Shown: positions 10,350-23,400 of the stretch, one piece after another
Numbering within the stretch: position 1 is the first letter of the stretch
How the letters are laid out: every line of letters starts with the position of its first letter
Notes under the pieces: model-generated
The model's input: only the letters and a program-made list of their open reading frames with translations
The model's database searches: none
What the model was told of the DNA's origin: nothing
NCBI GenBank assembly: GCA_030998015.1
Contig: JARWMV010000247.1
Coordinates: 434,001-498,000, forward strand
DNA: 64,000 bases
Reading direction: 5' to 3'
DNA from: Ceratorhiza oryzae-sativae
Lineage: Eukaryota > Basidiomycota > Agaricomycetes > Cantharellales > Ceratobasidiaceae
Program-made: the position numbers and the translations under genes

Positions 10350-12615
10350 TCAGCGGGGTGTCTTCATGGCACGGAGTCGGTCCAACACCTCGTCCACGCT
10401 CTTCGGTTCAACCCATTTCATGCCATTGTTGGTCAAAACTTCGCTCCCCGAATTCACCACAAATCCTTGGGTTTCGTGAACAGGCTCAGTTATGCTTGGC
10501 CCGGCCCGGTTTTCGTCACATTGAGGGATATCATCTGTGCAGATTGCGTTGAACAAGTCACGATACGACACCCCAAAGAATTTAGCCAGCTTTGCAGCAC
10601 GGGCACGTCGTGCTTCGAACGGTTCTTTGTTATCGTCTGACGCCGAAGCGGGCTTGCTTGCAAAGGAATCTGCGAAAGGAGATAAACCAGGGTCGCCCTG
10701 AGCGTCGGGCACATCTCCAATGAGCGCTAGAATCGAGTTCCGGTTGTCCTAAAGTAGCGTGAGATGTAAGAAAGGATGCGCTAGACGTACTGACTTACGT
10801 TATCGAGGATGTATGCCAAGTCCCGAAGGCTATTCACAGACGCTCGTCGTTCAGATGGCGACGAAATCAGCGTAGCCTGAGCCGAATCGGGTGCGAGATC
10901 CAAAGAGCAAGACTTGGTACCGGTATATAACTCATTTGGAGGAGGTGCACCGAATAACTAACGCCGTAGCCTATAAGTCCCTGCGCATTGGAAATTGAGG
11001 GTGGCTTGCTTACCTGCAACATCTTCATGGCACGATGAACGTTGCGGGCTTTCTCCTCAGCTGTCATCTGTATTAGCGGTGCGTGGTCAGTCTGAAGTTG
11101 TTCGGCGGATGAAGCTCGTCGAACAACTCGTCGCGAAGGCGCAGGGGTAGTTGGAGCCTCGGAGGTCTTCCAAACGGATTGCCCCTTGCGATGCCCTCCT
11201 GGTGGCTTTCCAAGAGAAAAGGGCCGCGCTGTAACAGCATTGCTCTTCGGCTTTGTCAGGGATCCAGCAGGAGGAATCTGAAGGTACTGGGGCGCAGCTG
11301 ATTCTGTGTGGAAATCATGTGGCGCCATTCGTCCTCCAGCATTCCCCAGGACAAGATCGGCGGGTACAGATTCTCCGAGGTGGCGCGCCAGCTTTCGCAT
11401 CTTGCGACGAGCATCTTCGGCTTGGGTCAACACCGGAGTAATTGGACTTGGAGGCAAGGAGTGATCGACTGTTTCTAGACGGCTGGGTCCACCCAGGTCG
11501 GTTGGTCCGATGGAATCGTTGAGGCTGACCCTTGAGGATATTGACCCCGAATCGAGGAGGGAATACGGTGATCGTGGTCGAGCAAAAGTTGGCATTGTGC
11601 TCGAGCAAAAACTGCTTGTGTCAAAACTCTGTCCCTTAGGTCCTAAAACTTCAGGCCCGCTTTCTACGCCCACGTTCATGTCCATGTTGCTCAGGGAACT
11701 ACCACGACGTATTGAGAGATCAGAAGAATGTCTACGCGAGAAATACGGGTGCATGTTCTCGCGGGTGGGAGCTGGTGAAAGGCGAAGAACTGGAGGGCGC
11801 CGAGCAGTGGAACGAGAGCGGCCGAACCGTGGCACCGGCCCTGACGTGCGTGGGGAGTTACGCTCACCAGGCGCGCTAGAGGAGTTTTCGTCATTTAAAA
11901 GGAATGAATGGCGGGATGCGGATACTGGGGTCGTAGATCCAATAGACACGCTTGCAGTAAGGCTGTGTCGAATGTTTGGCCGCTGGGAAGTAGAAATAGG
12001 ACCCACGGCAGACCGGGCTTCGAGTCTAGTTAGTGCCTTCTCTACTCCCATGTCGTCTTCATCAACATCAAGCAATCGAGGTGTTTCACCTAGAATTGCG
12101 CCTAGCTTTCGTGACTGGCGAACGAGTTGGGAGCGCTCATAGTTATCCAGTGCATTTATGGTTGGTGGTCGGGCTTGCAGGCGTGGCGGAGACTGAGGAA
12201 TGTGTGACCAGGCTCCGGAGGCATAGGCTGATTGGTTGGGATTGGCGTGGTTTGTAGAATTAGCACCAACAGCTGTTCCTTTCCCTTTGGGAGCCTGCAG
12301 GATCAGTGGCTCATCTGAGGCAACCGAGCCGGAAGACATGGAATGACGAGGTAAATCTTCGGCGATGCCATGTGGAGGCCGAAAGGGTATAGCCAAGCTG
12401 TCATGGCGTCGTTTCTTGTATACGTTGGATGACCGCACACGACTCTCCCCCGAAAGTGGTGCAGGCGCACTGGCCCGAGACATGTCCTTGGATAGTTTGT
12501 GCTTGGGGCGGTATTTCTTGGCAGATGGTGATCCATGTCGGACGTCTGGCTGTTCACTCGAGGCAGCTGCAGATAACCAAAAAGAGTTGCCGAATGTCTG
12601 AGCAATAAAGCCCAT
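10350..12615 (-). CDS. conserved fungal protein, largely disordered, 719 residues
   Basis: Three exons (11014-12615, 10799-10957, 10350-10748) join in phase into 719 residues. The first 350 residues are Ser/Pro/Arg-rich and basic, with a possible nuclear signal (KKRRHD). Short conserved-looking blocks follow: ARRKMRKLARHLGESVPADL at about 410-430, EEKARNVHRAMKMLQLFGAP, SLRDLAYILDNDN, and near the end ARRARAAKLAKFFGVSYRDLF, a helix pattern seen in uncharacterised proteins of many filamentous fungi. The last 20 residues (PKSVDEVLDRLRAMK) look helical. I do not recognise a function. The start is the first Met of the long frame; an upstream exon cannot be excluded. Confidence 0.7.
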
Positions 12616-15600
12616 TTTCGCTGAAAGCTGTGCTGGGTAGGGTCAGCGACGATGCGAACAGCGCAATTGTTGGATCGGAACCCACAGGTGAATTAAAACA
12701 AAAATGGAAGCCGGTGCCCTTGAACTTCGAGCAATTCAGGTGGAGGCTCGCTCCAAATAAAATGGTCAAGACAGAATAAGCGGAGACGTGTCTGCGATAC
12801 GAATCGGCCGGTCAGTTGCTTGACGACGTGTTGATATATGAGGCGCACAATTTGAAAATACGCGTGTGGTATGATGTAGATATAATTATCGGTAAATGCA
12901 CAGAAATGGAGGAGAAATAGACAGCTGAAGAGTGGGGGTCGTGGCCAAGTGGGTGTTATACCAGCTCGCGTGGACGGAGACGAAACGCGAGTGCTTCATG
13001 GTCAAAGGGAACGACGCTGTCACGTGGCAATCTTCCATTGAGCGACCAAATAGCACCACCCAGCCCCAAATCAGGCCGCCGAACAAAGACGCTTCTACCC
13101 CCTAGAACTGCTTTGTGGTCCGGGGGCAGTCGTCTGCGCGGTCAGAAACTTTTGTTCTGGCGGCTCTAATTGCAGCGCAATCCGGCAAGTTGCGGGCAGA
13201 TGGTCCATTACGTGTGCAACGCCACCAACTTGGCTCTGCAAGACTCTAACGCCTACTATTTACGCGGCGTCTGGACCAACGAGCTGGCCAGAGATCCCTA
13301 TCGGTAGCGCCACCGACCTTGCAGATCTGCACGCATGAACCAGAGTTTTTCCGCAGCCACACGGTGTTGTCACTAACCTAACGATACTCTGCCTGCGTTC
13401 CACACCGGCCGGTAGGATCGGAGAAAAGGCCCTGATTGTTGTGCAAGCTTGTCCGAGTTCAGCCCTCTGCGTTAGCCCAGCGCTCCCTCGTCGTCACCTG
13501 CTCCACTATTTGATGATTTACATCAGAAAATCATTCCCTAGCGTTCCCCAGAGCCTTGCTATCCACGTTTATGATGGCCCAGGGGGTTCTGAATACCGAT
13601 GGCTGCAGTTTGCGCGATACGATCCGTCAGCAGACGTCAAGCTCAGGCGTAATCAGCGGCCCAGCGCTCTGAGGGCCATCAGTGATGTTATATCTCACTT
13701 TTAGGAGACCTGGGATCTTTGAAATCGAGGTCGTGGTACAGCATGGCCAGGTGGATTCACGGATTGACAAATATCTGTCCGGTAATAACCGCATAGCCGG
13801 TATCGATCATCGAAACAATTGGTGAGTAGAGAGGGAGCAAAGCGAACACCTCGAGCTAGTTATTCATTTACGAGTAGACTTTGCCACTAAGCTACCCTTA
13901 TACTGATCGAGTCGAAGGTTCTTACAGTACAGAGCCGCAGCCTTGCTTGATCTTGCCAGTCTTGAGAGCTTCGCTCTTGCTCTCGGGTTAAAGGGTCGAG
14001 GGTTTTGCGTTATCCTCCCACGGTGTGCATTTCAGCCGCGTTGACATAGCCATCACCACATTAATTTATTTATTGTTCAACCTAACCGATCAAAGAGTCA
14101 ATCAAGGATCCATCTGCTAAAACTCTCTTTTACTGTGACATTTACTGGGAAAGCGTGTATCGAAAGCCGCCAACTCGGCCAGAGCCTTGCTGCCCCTGCA
14201 GGCTGTGTCCAAACGATAAGCTCCTGGAGCGCATATACATACGATCTCATCTGAGCAATGATCGCAGATGTATGGTTTCCGTACTCATAAATCGCTATGT
14301 TGGCAAGCATGTATGCCAATTTTGACCGCATCTTTTAAGCGAAGATCTTCACGGCCCCTACCCACACCCCTATTTGCTTCTCGGGTGCCCCAGAGAATAT
14401 ATCGATTCGCATCTCCGATCATTTGTTTACTGTTAACAGCCGACACCTGAACACACGCGTCTCGACTGACGGAAGGCTTGTATTGCTGGATCCTAGAATT
14501 CGAGCACCCGTATTCGGGGCCCACAGCCTGCTTCAATTTTCGATGTTATCTTGAGCTATCGTGCCATCGACCTGACAGTAGCGATGCGCCGCCGACAAGG
14601 TTCCGTCTGGAGTTTCCAGGCTTAACTTATAGGGTCTACTGAGTCAGGGGATCTCGACTAACATTTTACCTCTCATCATTCGGCACGGCCCACAACAACG
14701 TACACGCGCACCTCTGAATCTTCAGCCTCGACTGGATATGGATGGCGCAAGCTGATAAGTTCCTGATACCTAATTTAAAGCCTATAACCCTTCTTTTGCA
14801 CGTGGGCTCTAGTCATTTGGTCGAGATCGTTTTGGCTTAGATCGATTGCCATGCCATGTTTGCACCCTCTCTATTAGTGTGTTCTAGCAACCGATTGAAA
14901 TATTGGAAGCCGTGGTGAATTATCAGAGAAGGCTGATGTTGCAGCGTCTTAGTCTGATTATTATCACACGATCATGTGTATGGGGGAGTGGTAAGGTTAG
15001 GGATCTAGGTGAGGGTGTCCACCAACATGATCAGTAATATGAACCCATGATGAACCACCTTTTCGGCACACCACTTGTCCTTCTTGAAACTATCCATGCC
15101 GAACGATCCGCCACTTATTTGGCTATGCTTTTATAGGGTGTATGCTTTGATGAATCCAAACTGGGTACCCTATATTTGGGTCCGTTGGCATGACTAATTA
15201 CAATATCTCGAGTTCAGACGGTTGGTCTCGTATCCCTCATGTGTCTCGTCAGTTCAGCCACTTGACGAGGGCGTTGATCTTCGAACTAGATGGGGCAATT
15301 TTGGCTCAACAGTTTTTGCCTTTCCTTCGGGCACACGGAACGTGCGCGTGGATTCAAGGGTGTGACCGATGCGCCGGGCGACCTTGTTTTAACAAACCTT
15401 ATCAGAATATAGGTGAGTGATGGCGTGAAAGTGTGTGCGGACGAAAACCCGAACACGCCATCATGCGAACGCCGGGACAAGTACGTCACGGTTAAGGTCA
15501 AATAGTCTCAAAGCCCGCTGGCTATCCACAAAGCAAACAATCTAGATTACATGCGACAAAGAGGAGTAGGAAAGTATGCAGGACAAGGTACTGGTACAAC

Positions 15601-15672
15601 GTGCTTAGGACAGAATAGTGAGCGAAATGAGACGATTCAGGATACGAACAAGACACCACCATCGTCGCGAGC
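12616..15672. other. gene-poor 3 kb, nothing recognised
   Basis: After the promoter region of the 719-residue gene I find no coding sequence I can support. Frames are short, and none joins across plausible splice sites into a known family. Base composition looks like neighbouring intergenic DNA. No terminal repeats or transposase motifs were seen by eye. Confidence 0.45.
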
Positions 15673-16380
15673 TTAGCGACGTTTTAAACTGGATTGGATA
15701 AAGTAGGAGACCAGCGTTGGGAGGTCGTTGAAGGATGCATCAATGTACCCCTGCCTCCGAGTTCCAGAGTATTTGAGGACAATGATGGGCCCGCCCGTTT
15801 GCGTTGCTTGACCTTTGCTCAAAGAGTATATTGACTGATTTACGATGTGGCTGGTCGGCCCATTTCGGTTGAAGAACACTTGGAGCGGGTACCGTAAGGG
15901 AGCTCCTGAAACCGAGACCAATGGAGGCTTAGTACATCACACAATTGCCCCCAAAATGATGGGCCGTACCTTCACTAATTCCGGTTTCGATTGTCAAGCT
16001 TCCGATAGAGTCCTGGGTGCCAACAACCATATGCTCTCGCACGCGAGGTGTCCAGTTCATGAGGCTGCTCGCAGGCTCGATAAATGCTAGACATTCAACA
16101 TGTATTATCCTCGGGCGCGGTTCATCAACCGGAAAGATGATCGCGGCAAAAGTAGCAGATGTGAACGGCATTGACGGCTGGGGATCGACCGGGGCCGCAG
16201 AAAGAGTGGACATCGAAAGACATTCGGCTTTGTGACGAGGCCAGTCCTGTAAAATGAACCTGGGATGAATATCCGCTCATTGCTTGCAGCCGAACATGAC
16301 TCACATAGACTAGGTGCTCGCTACAACAGTACCATATGCACTCACACCTTGAGCACCACATAGTTGTAGGCTTTGAGCAT
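15673..16380 (-). CDS. hypothetical protein with an N-terminal DWPRHKAEC tail motif
   Basis: Exon 16348-16380 (MLKAYNYVVLK) joins in phase to an exon starting at 16246 (DWPRHKAECLSMSTLSAAPV). The protein goes on through FAAIIFPVDEPRPRIIHVEC to TQDSIGSLTIETGI. After an intron near 15928-15975 the frame VSVSGAPLRYPLQVFFNRNG to PIIVLKYSGTRRQGYIDASF to the stop at 15673 is clearly coding, but the phases differ by one, so a base is lost or the splice is unusual. DWPRHKAEC resembles the last Cys/His pair of a MYND zinc finger without its earlier part. The rest looks like a lineage-restricted family of unknown role. Could be a fragment of a duplicated family. Confidence 0.5.
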
Positions 16381-18810
16381 ACCTAGGGAGGAAATGTTTA
16401 GAGGTATCAAGACAAAAGTGCAGGCCACCGACCTGGCATGGGCGATGTTGCTCCCAAGTACGAGCCATGTCCATATGAGCCATTTTAAGAATTCAGAGGG
16501 TGGGATAAGCAAAGGGGGCTTGGGAGGGTGGATCGAACGAGGGGATGAGACACTGTGGTGAACCAGCCTTGAGCGTTGTTAAATAGCTCGCCGCGGTGGG
16601 CTCCTAGGGCGCCAGTGAGTGTTCTCTAAGCCTCCAGGTACTCAGGGTCACATCCTCAAAACCGGGCACCCCTCAGATGAATCAGTGCCGATGACTGGAC
16701 CCAGTTCCCCGGCACCAAGCTCCTTTTGCCGTTCGACAACCGCCCCATGAGGATGAAACGGCCACCCCGTCGCAGGTTTGACCGGAGCCTAGTTTGGCGG
16801 TTATCCGGCACATCCTTCGATCTACAATTCGGTGGATCTGTGGTGAATCAAGCTGAGTAGCGACCTTGAAGTCCAAACAACTGCGGCCAAACCGGGCATT
16901 GGGTTTGGCCAGATCGGGGGAGGGCTCAGGTGGTTGCGCGTCCATCCTTGACACGGAAGCAGATCCATATACAATCCGCGTAGATGTACTACGGAAGGCA
17001 GTCCCCGGTGGGTGATTCTAACGGTCGTTTAAATAGAGATGATCTTACTAGGTTATCATCAACACGTTTTTTTTTTTTCATCCTGGTGACGGCTTAATGC
17101 TGTTGTATGAGCGTTTCCTGCCTTGGTTTCCGGTCCCTACGCCCGTACCAACCCGTCTCAACTGGTTGTCACATTCACCCGGATCATTCAGACGCCCTGC
17201 ACACCGAATCTTCCTCGGGGAGGCAGATAGAGGGCGGCAGCTGCTATGGAACGCGCCTTCACTACCGTGCCTCAGGGAATAACGCTGTGGCAACGCCATC
17301 ACGCGTTGAGTGGCGCCTGCAAGTTACTTGACACGCGTCGTTCCGAGCCAAACATCCTCGCAGGCTAATTCGGCAATTTTTCTGACGTTTTGATCAAAGC
17401 CTGGCAGAGGCTGTTGCAAGCAGCAATTACGCCGGGCTCCGCCCCAGGACATATTTGAAATTTCGAGATAAATATGGGGTTAACGGGTTTGTTGGTAGAT
17501 TTAAACGAAGATTTCAGCCTATGGTGTACCCGTTGTCTAGGTATGCAGCTAGCCAAATGTGCTTCGTCTGTTGGGAATATTCCAAGGATAACCATAATGC
17601 GTGTCACTTCCTAAACCTGAATTGGCATACATCGCTCCTTAGGCGCATTGCATGTGTCAGAATGCCAGCATCGTGACCTTGTCAAACAATGCGTCAAATA
17701 ACACGAGATTTTGCAGTGATTTACCGGGCCGAGATATTCCTCTGTGCATATATACATCTTGCAATTGGAATATTAATCTGAAACAGTTTCCCCCAGCTTT
17801 TTGGTGGTAAGTTTTTGTTATCAACATGTAGCCTGTCAGTAATGTTATTGTCATAGGTGCCAAGAAATCCTTGGTGACTACGGGTGAAGCTTTTCAACGT
17901 AGATGCTATGTAGGGCAACCTCCACGGCGACGTGCCGGTATCCGTATGCGGAGGCAAATGAATTAGTAGCCGTGCCCATTCATTCACCGAGCCGCTTATC
18001 CCCGCAACTGAGCGCTAGATTGAAAGCCACGGGCATCCACTAACGACTCTGCCAAAATTCCACGGCGGCTTCCATCCGAACACCCCACTCGCTGGTGATG
18101 ATTTTGGTGACAAGGATACGTGTATAAGGGACTTTACAGCCTATACGAGACTAGGTAAGAGTGGACCACGAATGAGATGAGTATTAGTGATAGCCTTGGA
18201 CTGGAGATGTGCCTTGAAATTGCCTTTACAGCCATGTTCTGGAACTTATGGAACACAGCAGTCCTCGGATGGTCAATCACGGCACCCATGACGAGAAATC
18301 TAGATAGACGCAGAATAAGGCCTGGGTATGGCGTCGAAGGTGACATTGGCCGATATTTGCATGTGTGTTAGGCTGAGGCTGAACTGCAAGACATTGGGGT
18401 GACAATAATACACCAAAGGTTCTTTCGGTCACGTGGAGCATCAAGGGGCTTCGCTGCGGTTGCGTACCTTCAACTAGCCACAACATACAGCGAGGACTAT
18501 TCGGCAACTTTAATTGAACCAAAGGGCGCATAGCGTCCGCGCCTGCGCCGCAGTCGACACAAGGACAGTAGACATGTGATGCGATGTTGTGGCGTGTCCC
18601 ACACAATTAATGTGCTATGTGTTGTATTGCAGTCCTACTGGCATAAAATCTATCACGAGACATGTAGATTAAACAAAGTACGGAACTTTGAGTAAACTGG
18701 AAATCTTGATTTTCTCACATACTTTGGTATGCAGCTTCTAAGCGACTAGATTTAATGAATTCAGGAGTAAAACGAACGGCAGAATACAGAAAAGACCACA
18801 GTCGATGCTT
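16381..18810. other. gene-poor 2.4 kb, nothing recognised
   Basis: No supported gene. Includes a ten-base T run near 17067. Open frames here (for example around 16690-16950 on the minus strand and 18180-18370 on the plus strand) are short, and I find no matching family, partner exon or codon pattern. Confidence 0.45.
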
Positions 18811-19952
18811 TTACTCTGCGGCCAACTCCTTCTTAAGATTAGCTATAGCTCCCGCAGGATTCAGACCCTTGGGGCAAGTTCGGGAGCCTGACCCGCACGT
18901 AAGTGGTTTGAACCAACCGGAACGAAGCCAATCCGACTCACAGTTGAAGATAGTGTGACAGCGATACAAGCTCATCGCGTTCTGGAACTTCTCCAACCGC
19001 TTAGCGTTATATGTGTCCTAATGGTTCCATCCAAGTCAAGCGATATCGGGATAAGCGGGAAACAACGCACTCGTGAATCTGCAATCCATCGATAGGCCTG
19101 CAGTAGCGCTGCTGGTCCTAGATACTGGTCCTGATTCCACCAATAACTCGGGCAGCTTGTGGAGCAGCATGCACACAAGATACACTCATACAAGCCGTCC
19201 AACTTTTTGCGGTCTTCAGGTGACTGTAAGAACTCTCCTTTCTCGGGTGGATTGTCATTTTGCAAGAAGGGCTCAATGGATTTGTACTGTTTATAGAACT
19301 GAGTGAGATCGGGAACCAGGTCTTTAACGATGTACACTACGGAGTTTGTTAGACACCAGGGACATCATGAGGAATAGGGAAACGCTGATAGTAACGTACT
19401 GTGAGGGAGAGGGTAAATCTTAGCATCCTGCCCCTCCGAGCGGGGAATGCGACAGAGACATGCCAACGTGTTGACACCGTCAATGTTCATAGCGCATGAT
19501 CCACAGATGCCTTCACGACACGATCGGCGGAAACTAAGTGTGGGGTCAATTTCGTTTTTGATTTTAATGAGCGCATCAAGGTACTGCGAGTACATGTTTC
19601 ACTAAACCAAATGGTGTAAATATAGCAATGACGCACCATAGGCCCGCACTATTGAGATCGATCGTGTACTCCTGGAGCCTGGGCTTGCTTGCAGGTTCGT
19701 CCGGATTCTGATGTTGCATACACGTTAGCATAAGCCTGTGCTAGCGACATGAATTCGTTGTAAACTTACCCATCGGTATATTTTAAACTTCTTATTGATT
19801 GGCTTTTTTGCCGTTGGGATCCCTTGTTCAGCTGGCACTGTCTTTGTGGGTTGGAGAGGTGCCGCTAGAGCACGCACAGCAGAATAGGTCAAAGTTCGAC
19901 GAGCCACAGACGAGCGAGACGATGAAGTGGCCAAGTGGCGAGCAAGCGACAT
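18811..19952 (-). CDS. SDH2: succinate dehydrogenase iron-sulfur subunit (complex II)
   Basis: Six exons (19770-19952, 19637-19707, 19400-19583, 19071-19336, 18942-19017, 18811-18887) give about 285 residues. The N-terminus [19 protein letters not shown] is a mitochondrial presequence. The 2Fe-2S ligands are in [18 protein letters not shown] and LACLC. The 4Fe-4S and 3Fe-4S ligands are in [25 protein letters not shown] and CSRTCPKG. SdhB passes electrons from succinate to ubiquinone. Exon 2 is one base short (71 instead of 72 nt): it reads DLNSAGLW where the family has a CGPM motif, so one base is missing near 19648-19652. In an essential respiratory gene this is most likely an assembly error. 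Residues that change in SDHI-fungicide-resistant fungi (Pro in SCPSYWWN, the following Asn, His in RCHTIFN) are of the sensitive type. Confidence 0.93.
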
Positions 19953-20414
19953 TCTGACGATTATTTCGCTGGTGGTGGCCTCTGGTGAGTGGTCGTGAGC
20001 GTGCGATGGTGGGTACGGATCGACTCGGGCTTCACCGGAAGAGCCCTCAGTTCCGGACCGGGATTCACAAGGTAGCCCCGATCCAGCCAATCACGCACCG
20101 TGCTTTGGATAGACTCTATTACATTTCTGTTGTATGCAAACCACCCACACATGCCAACACACTTGCATTCAGTTTCCAACAGATTCCGACAACTGCTCGG
20201 GCATCGAGCGGCCTTAATTTCTCTGTACACGTTTAACAGGGTAAGGGGGTCTAGCTATTCCAGGAAATATCTGTACATTGTGGAGCAAACAACCGTATAG
20301 AAAGCAAAGGAAAAGGAAAGCATTGAACTCAGAGTAGACCGAACATAATGATACACATAAACATGAACGTATGCGCAGATGAGTGAGTGTATGACTAACA
20401 ACATATACCAGGCT

Positions 20415-23400
20415 CTAAGTCCTTGCCAAAGCAATTTGTTCCAATATTTCATCGATTTTATATGGCTAGAGTAGAATTGATGCTAGCAGTCAGTCTCGGT
20501 TAGACTCGAACAGAGTTCTGGTCTCACCTTGACGAATACCATATCCATGCCGGCATCGAGTGCACTTTGTTTATGGCCCTCTCGGGCATTTCCTGATGGA
20601 CATTGAGTCAGATTTGCGCCAATCCCTTTGGAGCATATAGTCCTCACCTGTAATTGCAACAATCAAGTTACGCCGGGGGAGTGTACTATTGTTCTCCATT
20701 CTCCTGATTTCTTGGACGGCAGTCAATCCGTCCCTACAAGATAACAACGATCGACATGTCAGGCTTTACTTTTTGCGCAAAAGAACACACAACTTACATG
20801 ACAGGCATCTCCAGGTCCATCTGCATGGAACATTTCCACAGGATCAATGAGCCGTTCGCTGTATCTCCGGAACCGACTTACCAGAATGACGTCGAACGAA
20901 TTATGCGAGACAGGCAGCCGGGGATCGCCGTGCTGCGCTAGTGAGCAAATGCGTTCGATGGCCTCCAGTCCGTTGGAGGCGAGTGTTGTGATGCACCCTG
21001 CTTTGGTGAGTTGCCGGCTAGAATGAGTGGGCAGGAACATCACACAACCATGGACAGATATGACAGGAGCTAAGTTAATTCGTTTTGGGAAGGTTGAGGA
21101 ATATGGCGACTGACTGGAGCACACTTTGGTTAATCTGCTTGGCATAAAGCGTTTAGCTGTGCGCAGGGGCATGCCACCAATGTACGAACCTGATTGTCCT
21201 CGGTAATGAGGATATGTACCCCAACGTGTCGAGGATCTTTTGTTCCACCGGCTCGTCGTAATGCTTTGATCCTCCGTGGGACGGCACCTGTGTGGTGAGC
21301 AACCCCGGCAAGATCGGGCTTGGCAGCTTTGGGTAGTGTCGCCTCAATGAAAAACCGGAAAGTTGCGCCGTTGCCTTCACACGTCAAATAACACGTTGAG
21401 CGGCGGTGCAATATGGTCGTGCAGACCACCCTAATCTGGGTCCAAAGGCTCACCGATTTCAGAAGAGACATCGATCCTACCTCCCATCAACGTCGTGAGC
21501 TGTCTCGAAACAAACAACCCAAGGCCAGAACCACCAAATACTTCGTGAGAGTTCTAGAGGTAGTTATGATAAGTTGCCGGTGGTGCCGTATTTTGTGAAG
21601 AACAGTAACTTACAGTCCCCTGTTGAAACCTAAGTGACATGAGTGCGGGAATAAGTTGGTGCTCTCATTTGATCATCATAGCCGCCAAACTTACCGCTTG
21701 AACAACAGCGCGACATCGTCGGGGTGAACCCCCGGCCCCGAGTCCGCAACAGACACGTATACAAACAGTCGTTGGGGGTCCAGTATCTCCGGCGAAGATT
21801 CATTTTCCGGCGGCACGCAAGGCGAGCCCTCGGCTGGAGCCAAGGGTGACACATCCACGGTGATGGTGATATCACGCTTTCCTTGCACGAGGTCTGTGAA
21901 GCGTATAGCGTTGGAACACAAGTTCGTTCTAAAGACGGTGTCAGTTGGTATCGCACTGTCATGGGAATGGGGTGGATGCACTGACACAATCTGAGCGAAA
22001 CGTGCCTTGTCGGCGAAGATGGTGCTGACACCATACTTGGCTAAGGTGTCCCCTAGAACAACCTTCAAACGTATGTTTTTCCTGAGTGCCCGGTAAGATT
22101 TCAGGAAGCCGTGGTATGAACGCAACTCACATTTTGGTCTCATTCTTGAATATAGAAACAATGCTCTGGACTTCGTCTGCGAGTACAAACTCGGTGGGAT
22201 GGATAGCCAATACCTTGGGACGGGATCGTATAGATGTCAGCGTTCGGGCATCCCTTTTTCTTCGATGCCCGAGCTTGACACACCTGAAGCTGGATACGTG
22301 ACAGAGATAGCACGTCGTTGGCGATTCGCTCCTGGGCGAGGCCACATTGCATCACAGCGTCTAGACTTTCGATGTCGTCTTCAAGCGCAGCAACGAGCTT
22401 CTCATCTATCAGTTGCCCGGCGTTGACTTGCAGAGCCTGCCGAAGGTCCACAAGGTTGGATCTGATGAGCTGCGCGCTATTCAGTATTGCGCTGACGGGC
22501 TGCCTTGATTTGGGAATTTTGTTAGCTAGACCATTGATAGCGAAAATTCGACCTATACCTTAGTTCATGGCTGGTAACATCGATGAGAAGCTCTAGCAGG
22601 GTTGCGTTTAGAATTTGGGGTTGTCCGTGAGAGGTGGCGAGAGCGATATTCACCTTGGGCTCTTCGACGCTCATCAGCTTCCTCTGCTCTACGTTTAGCA
22701 AGCATCTCGCGTTCTTGAGCATGGGATAGCTGGGATTCCTCATACAGCTTTTGCGCGGAGATGTCTGTGAGAGCCGGTCAGTAAATGGCGGCGGCGGTAA
22801 ACTGCTGGGCTCCCTTACCAGTTAGCGTGCCAATAATCCCGAGATTGGTTGGCACCACTTGAGCCTTGACCCACACGCCATTGTTGCATCCTATCGTGGG
22901 GATACCGGTTATTAGTTTACCACCACTCCATAACGGCCTGCTTACGGAGGTTGATGGATCCGCCTGAACCGATAATTAGATTAATTGTAGTGACAGTTCA
23001 AACTTACGTACCTTGACGTTCATATTGAGCACATTCCCACAACTGGATAGCTTTCGGCAAGTACGCAGGTTGTATGCTGGGTCGCTGATAAGCCGTTAAT
23101 GCTATCCGAAGGTATCGGGCTTGCTTACGCAGATGTCCTGAACAAGGTATTAGCCATGCATTCTACTTTAATAGCGAGCACCATACCAATCAAGCGAACC
23201 CAAGTCCCGAGCCTGTCCGGTGAGTTCATAGTACTAAGTGAAATAGTTAGGGTGCCGAAGCCGACCCGCATCACACCACTCTAACCTTTGCATTGGCAAA
23301 AACCACCCTGAAAGCAATTAAATGTTAATATTGGTCATCAAAAAGTACCTAAAATGGTAATATTCATACTCTCGGTCTGAATTGATCCTGAAAAATGCCA

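Noticed and set aside
6416..14010. Shared gggtcgagggttt words at about 6417 and 13994
   Set aside because: The match is only about 13 bases and its flanks differ; not enough for a repeat element.
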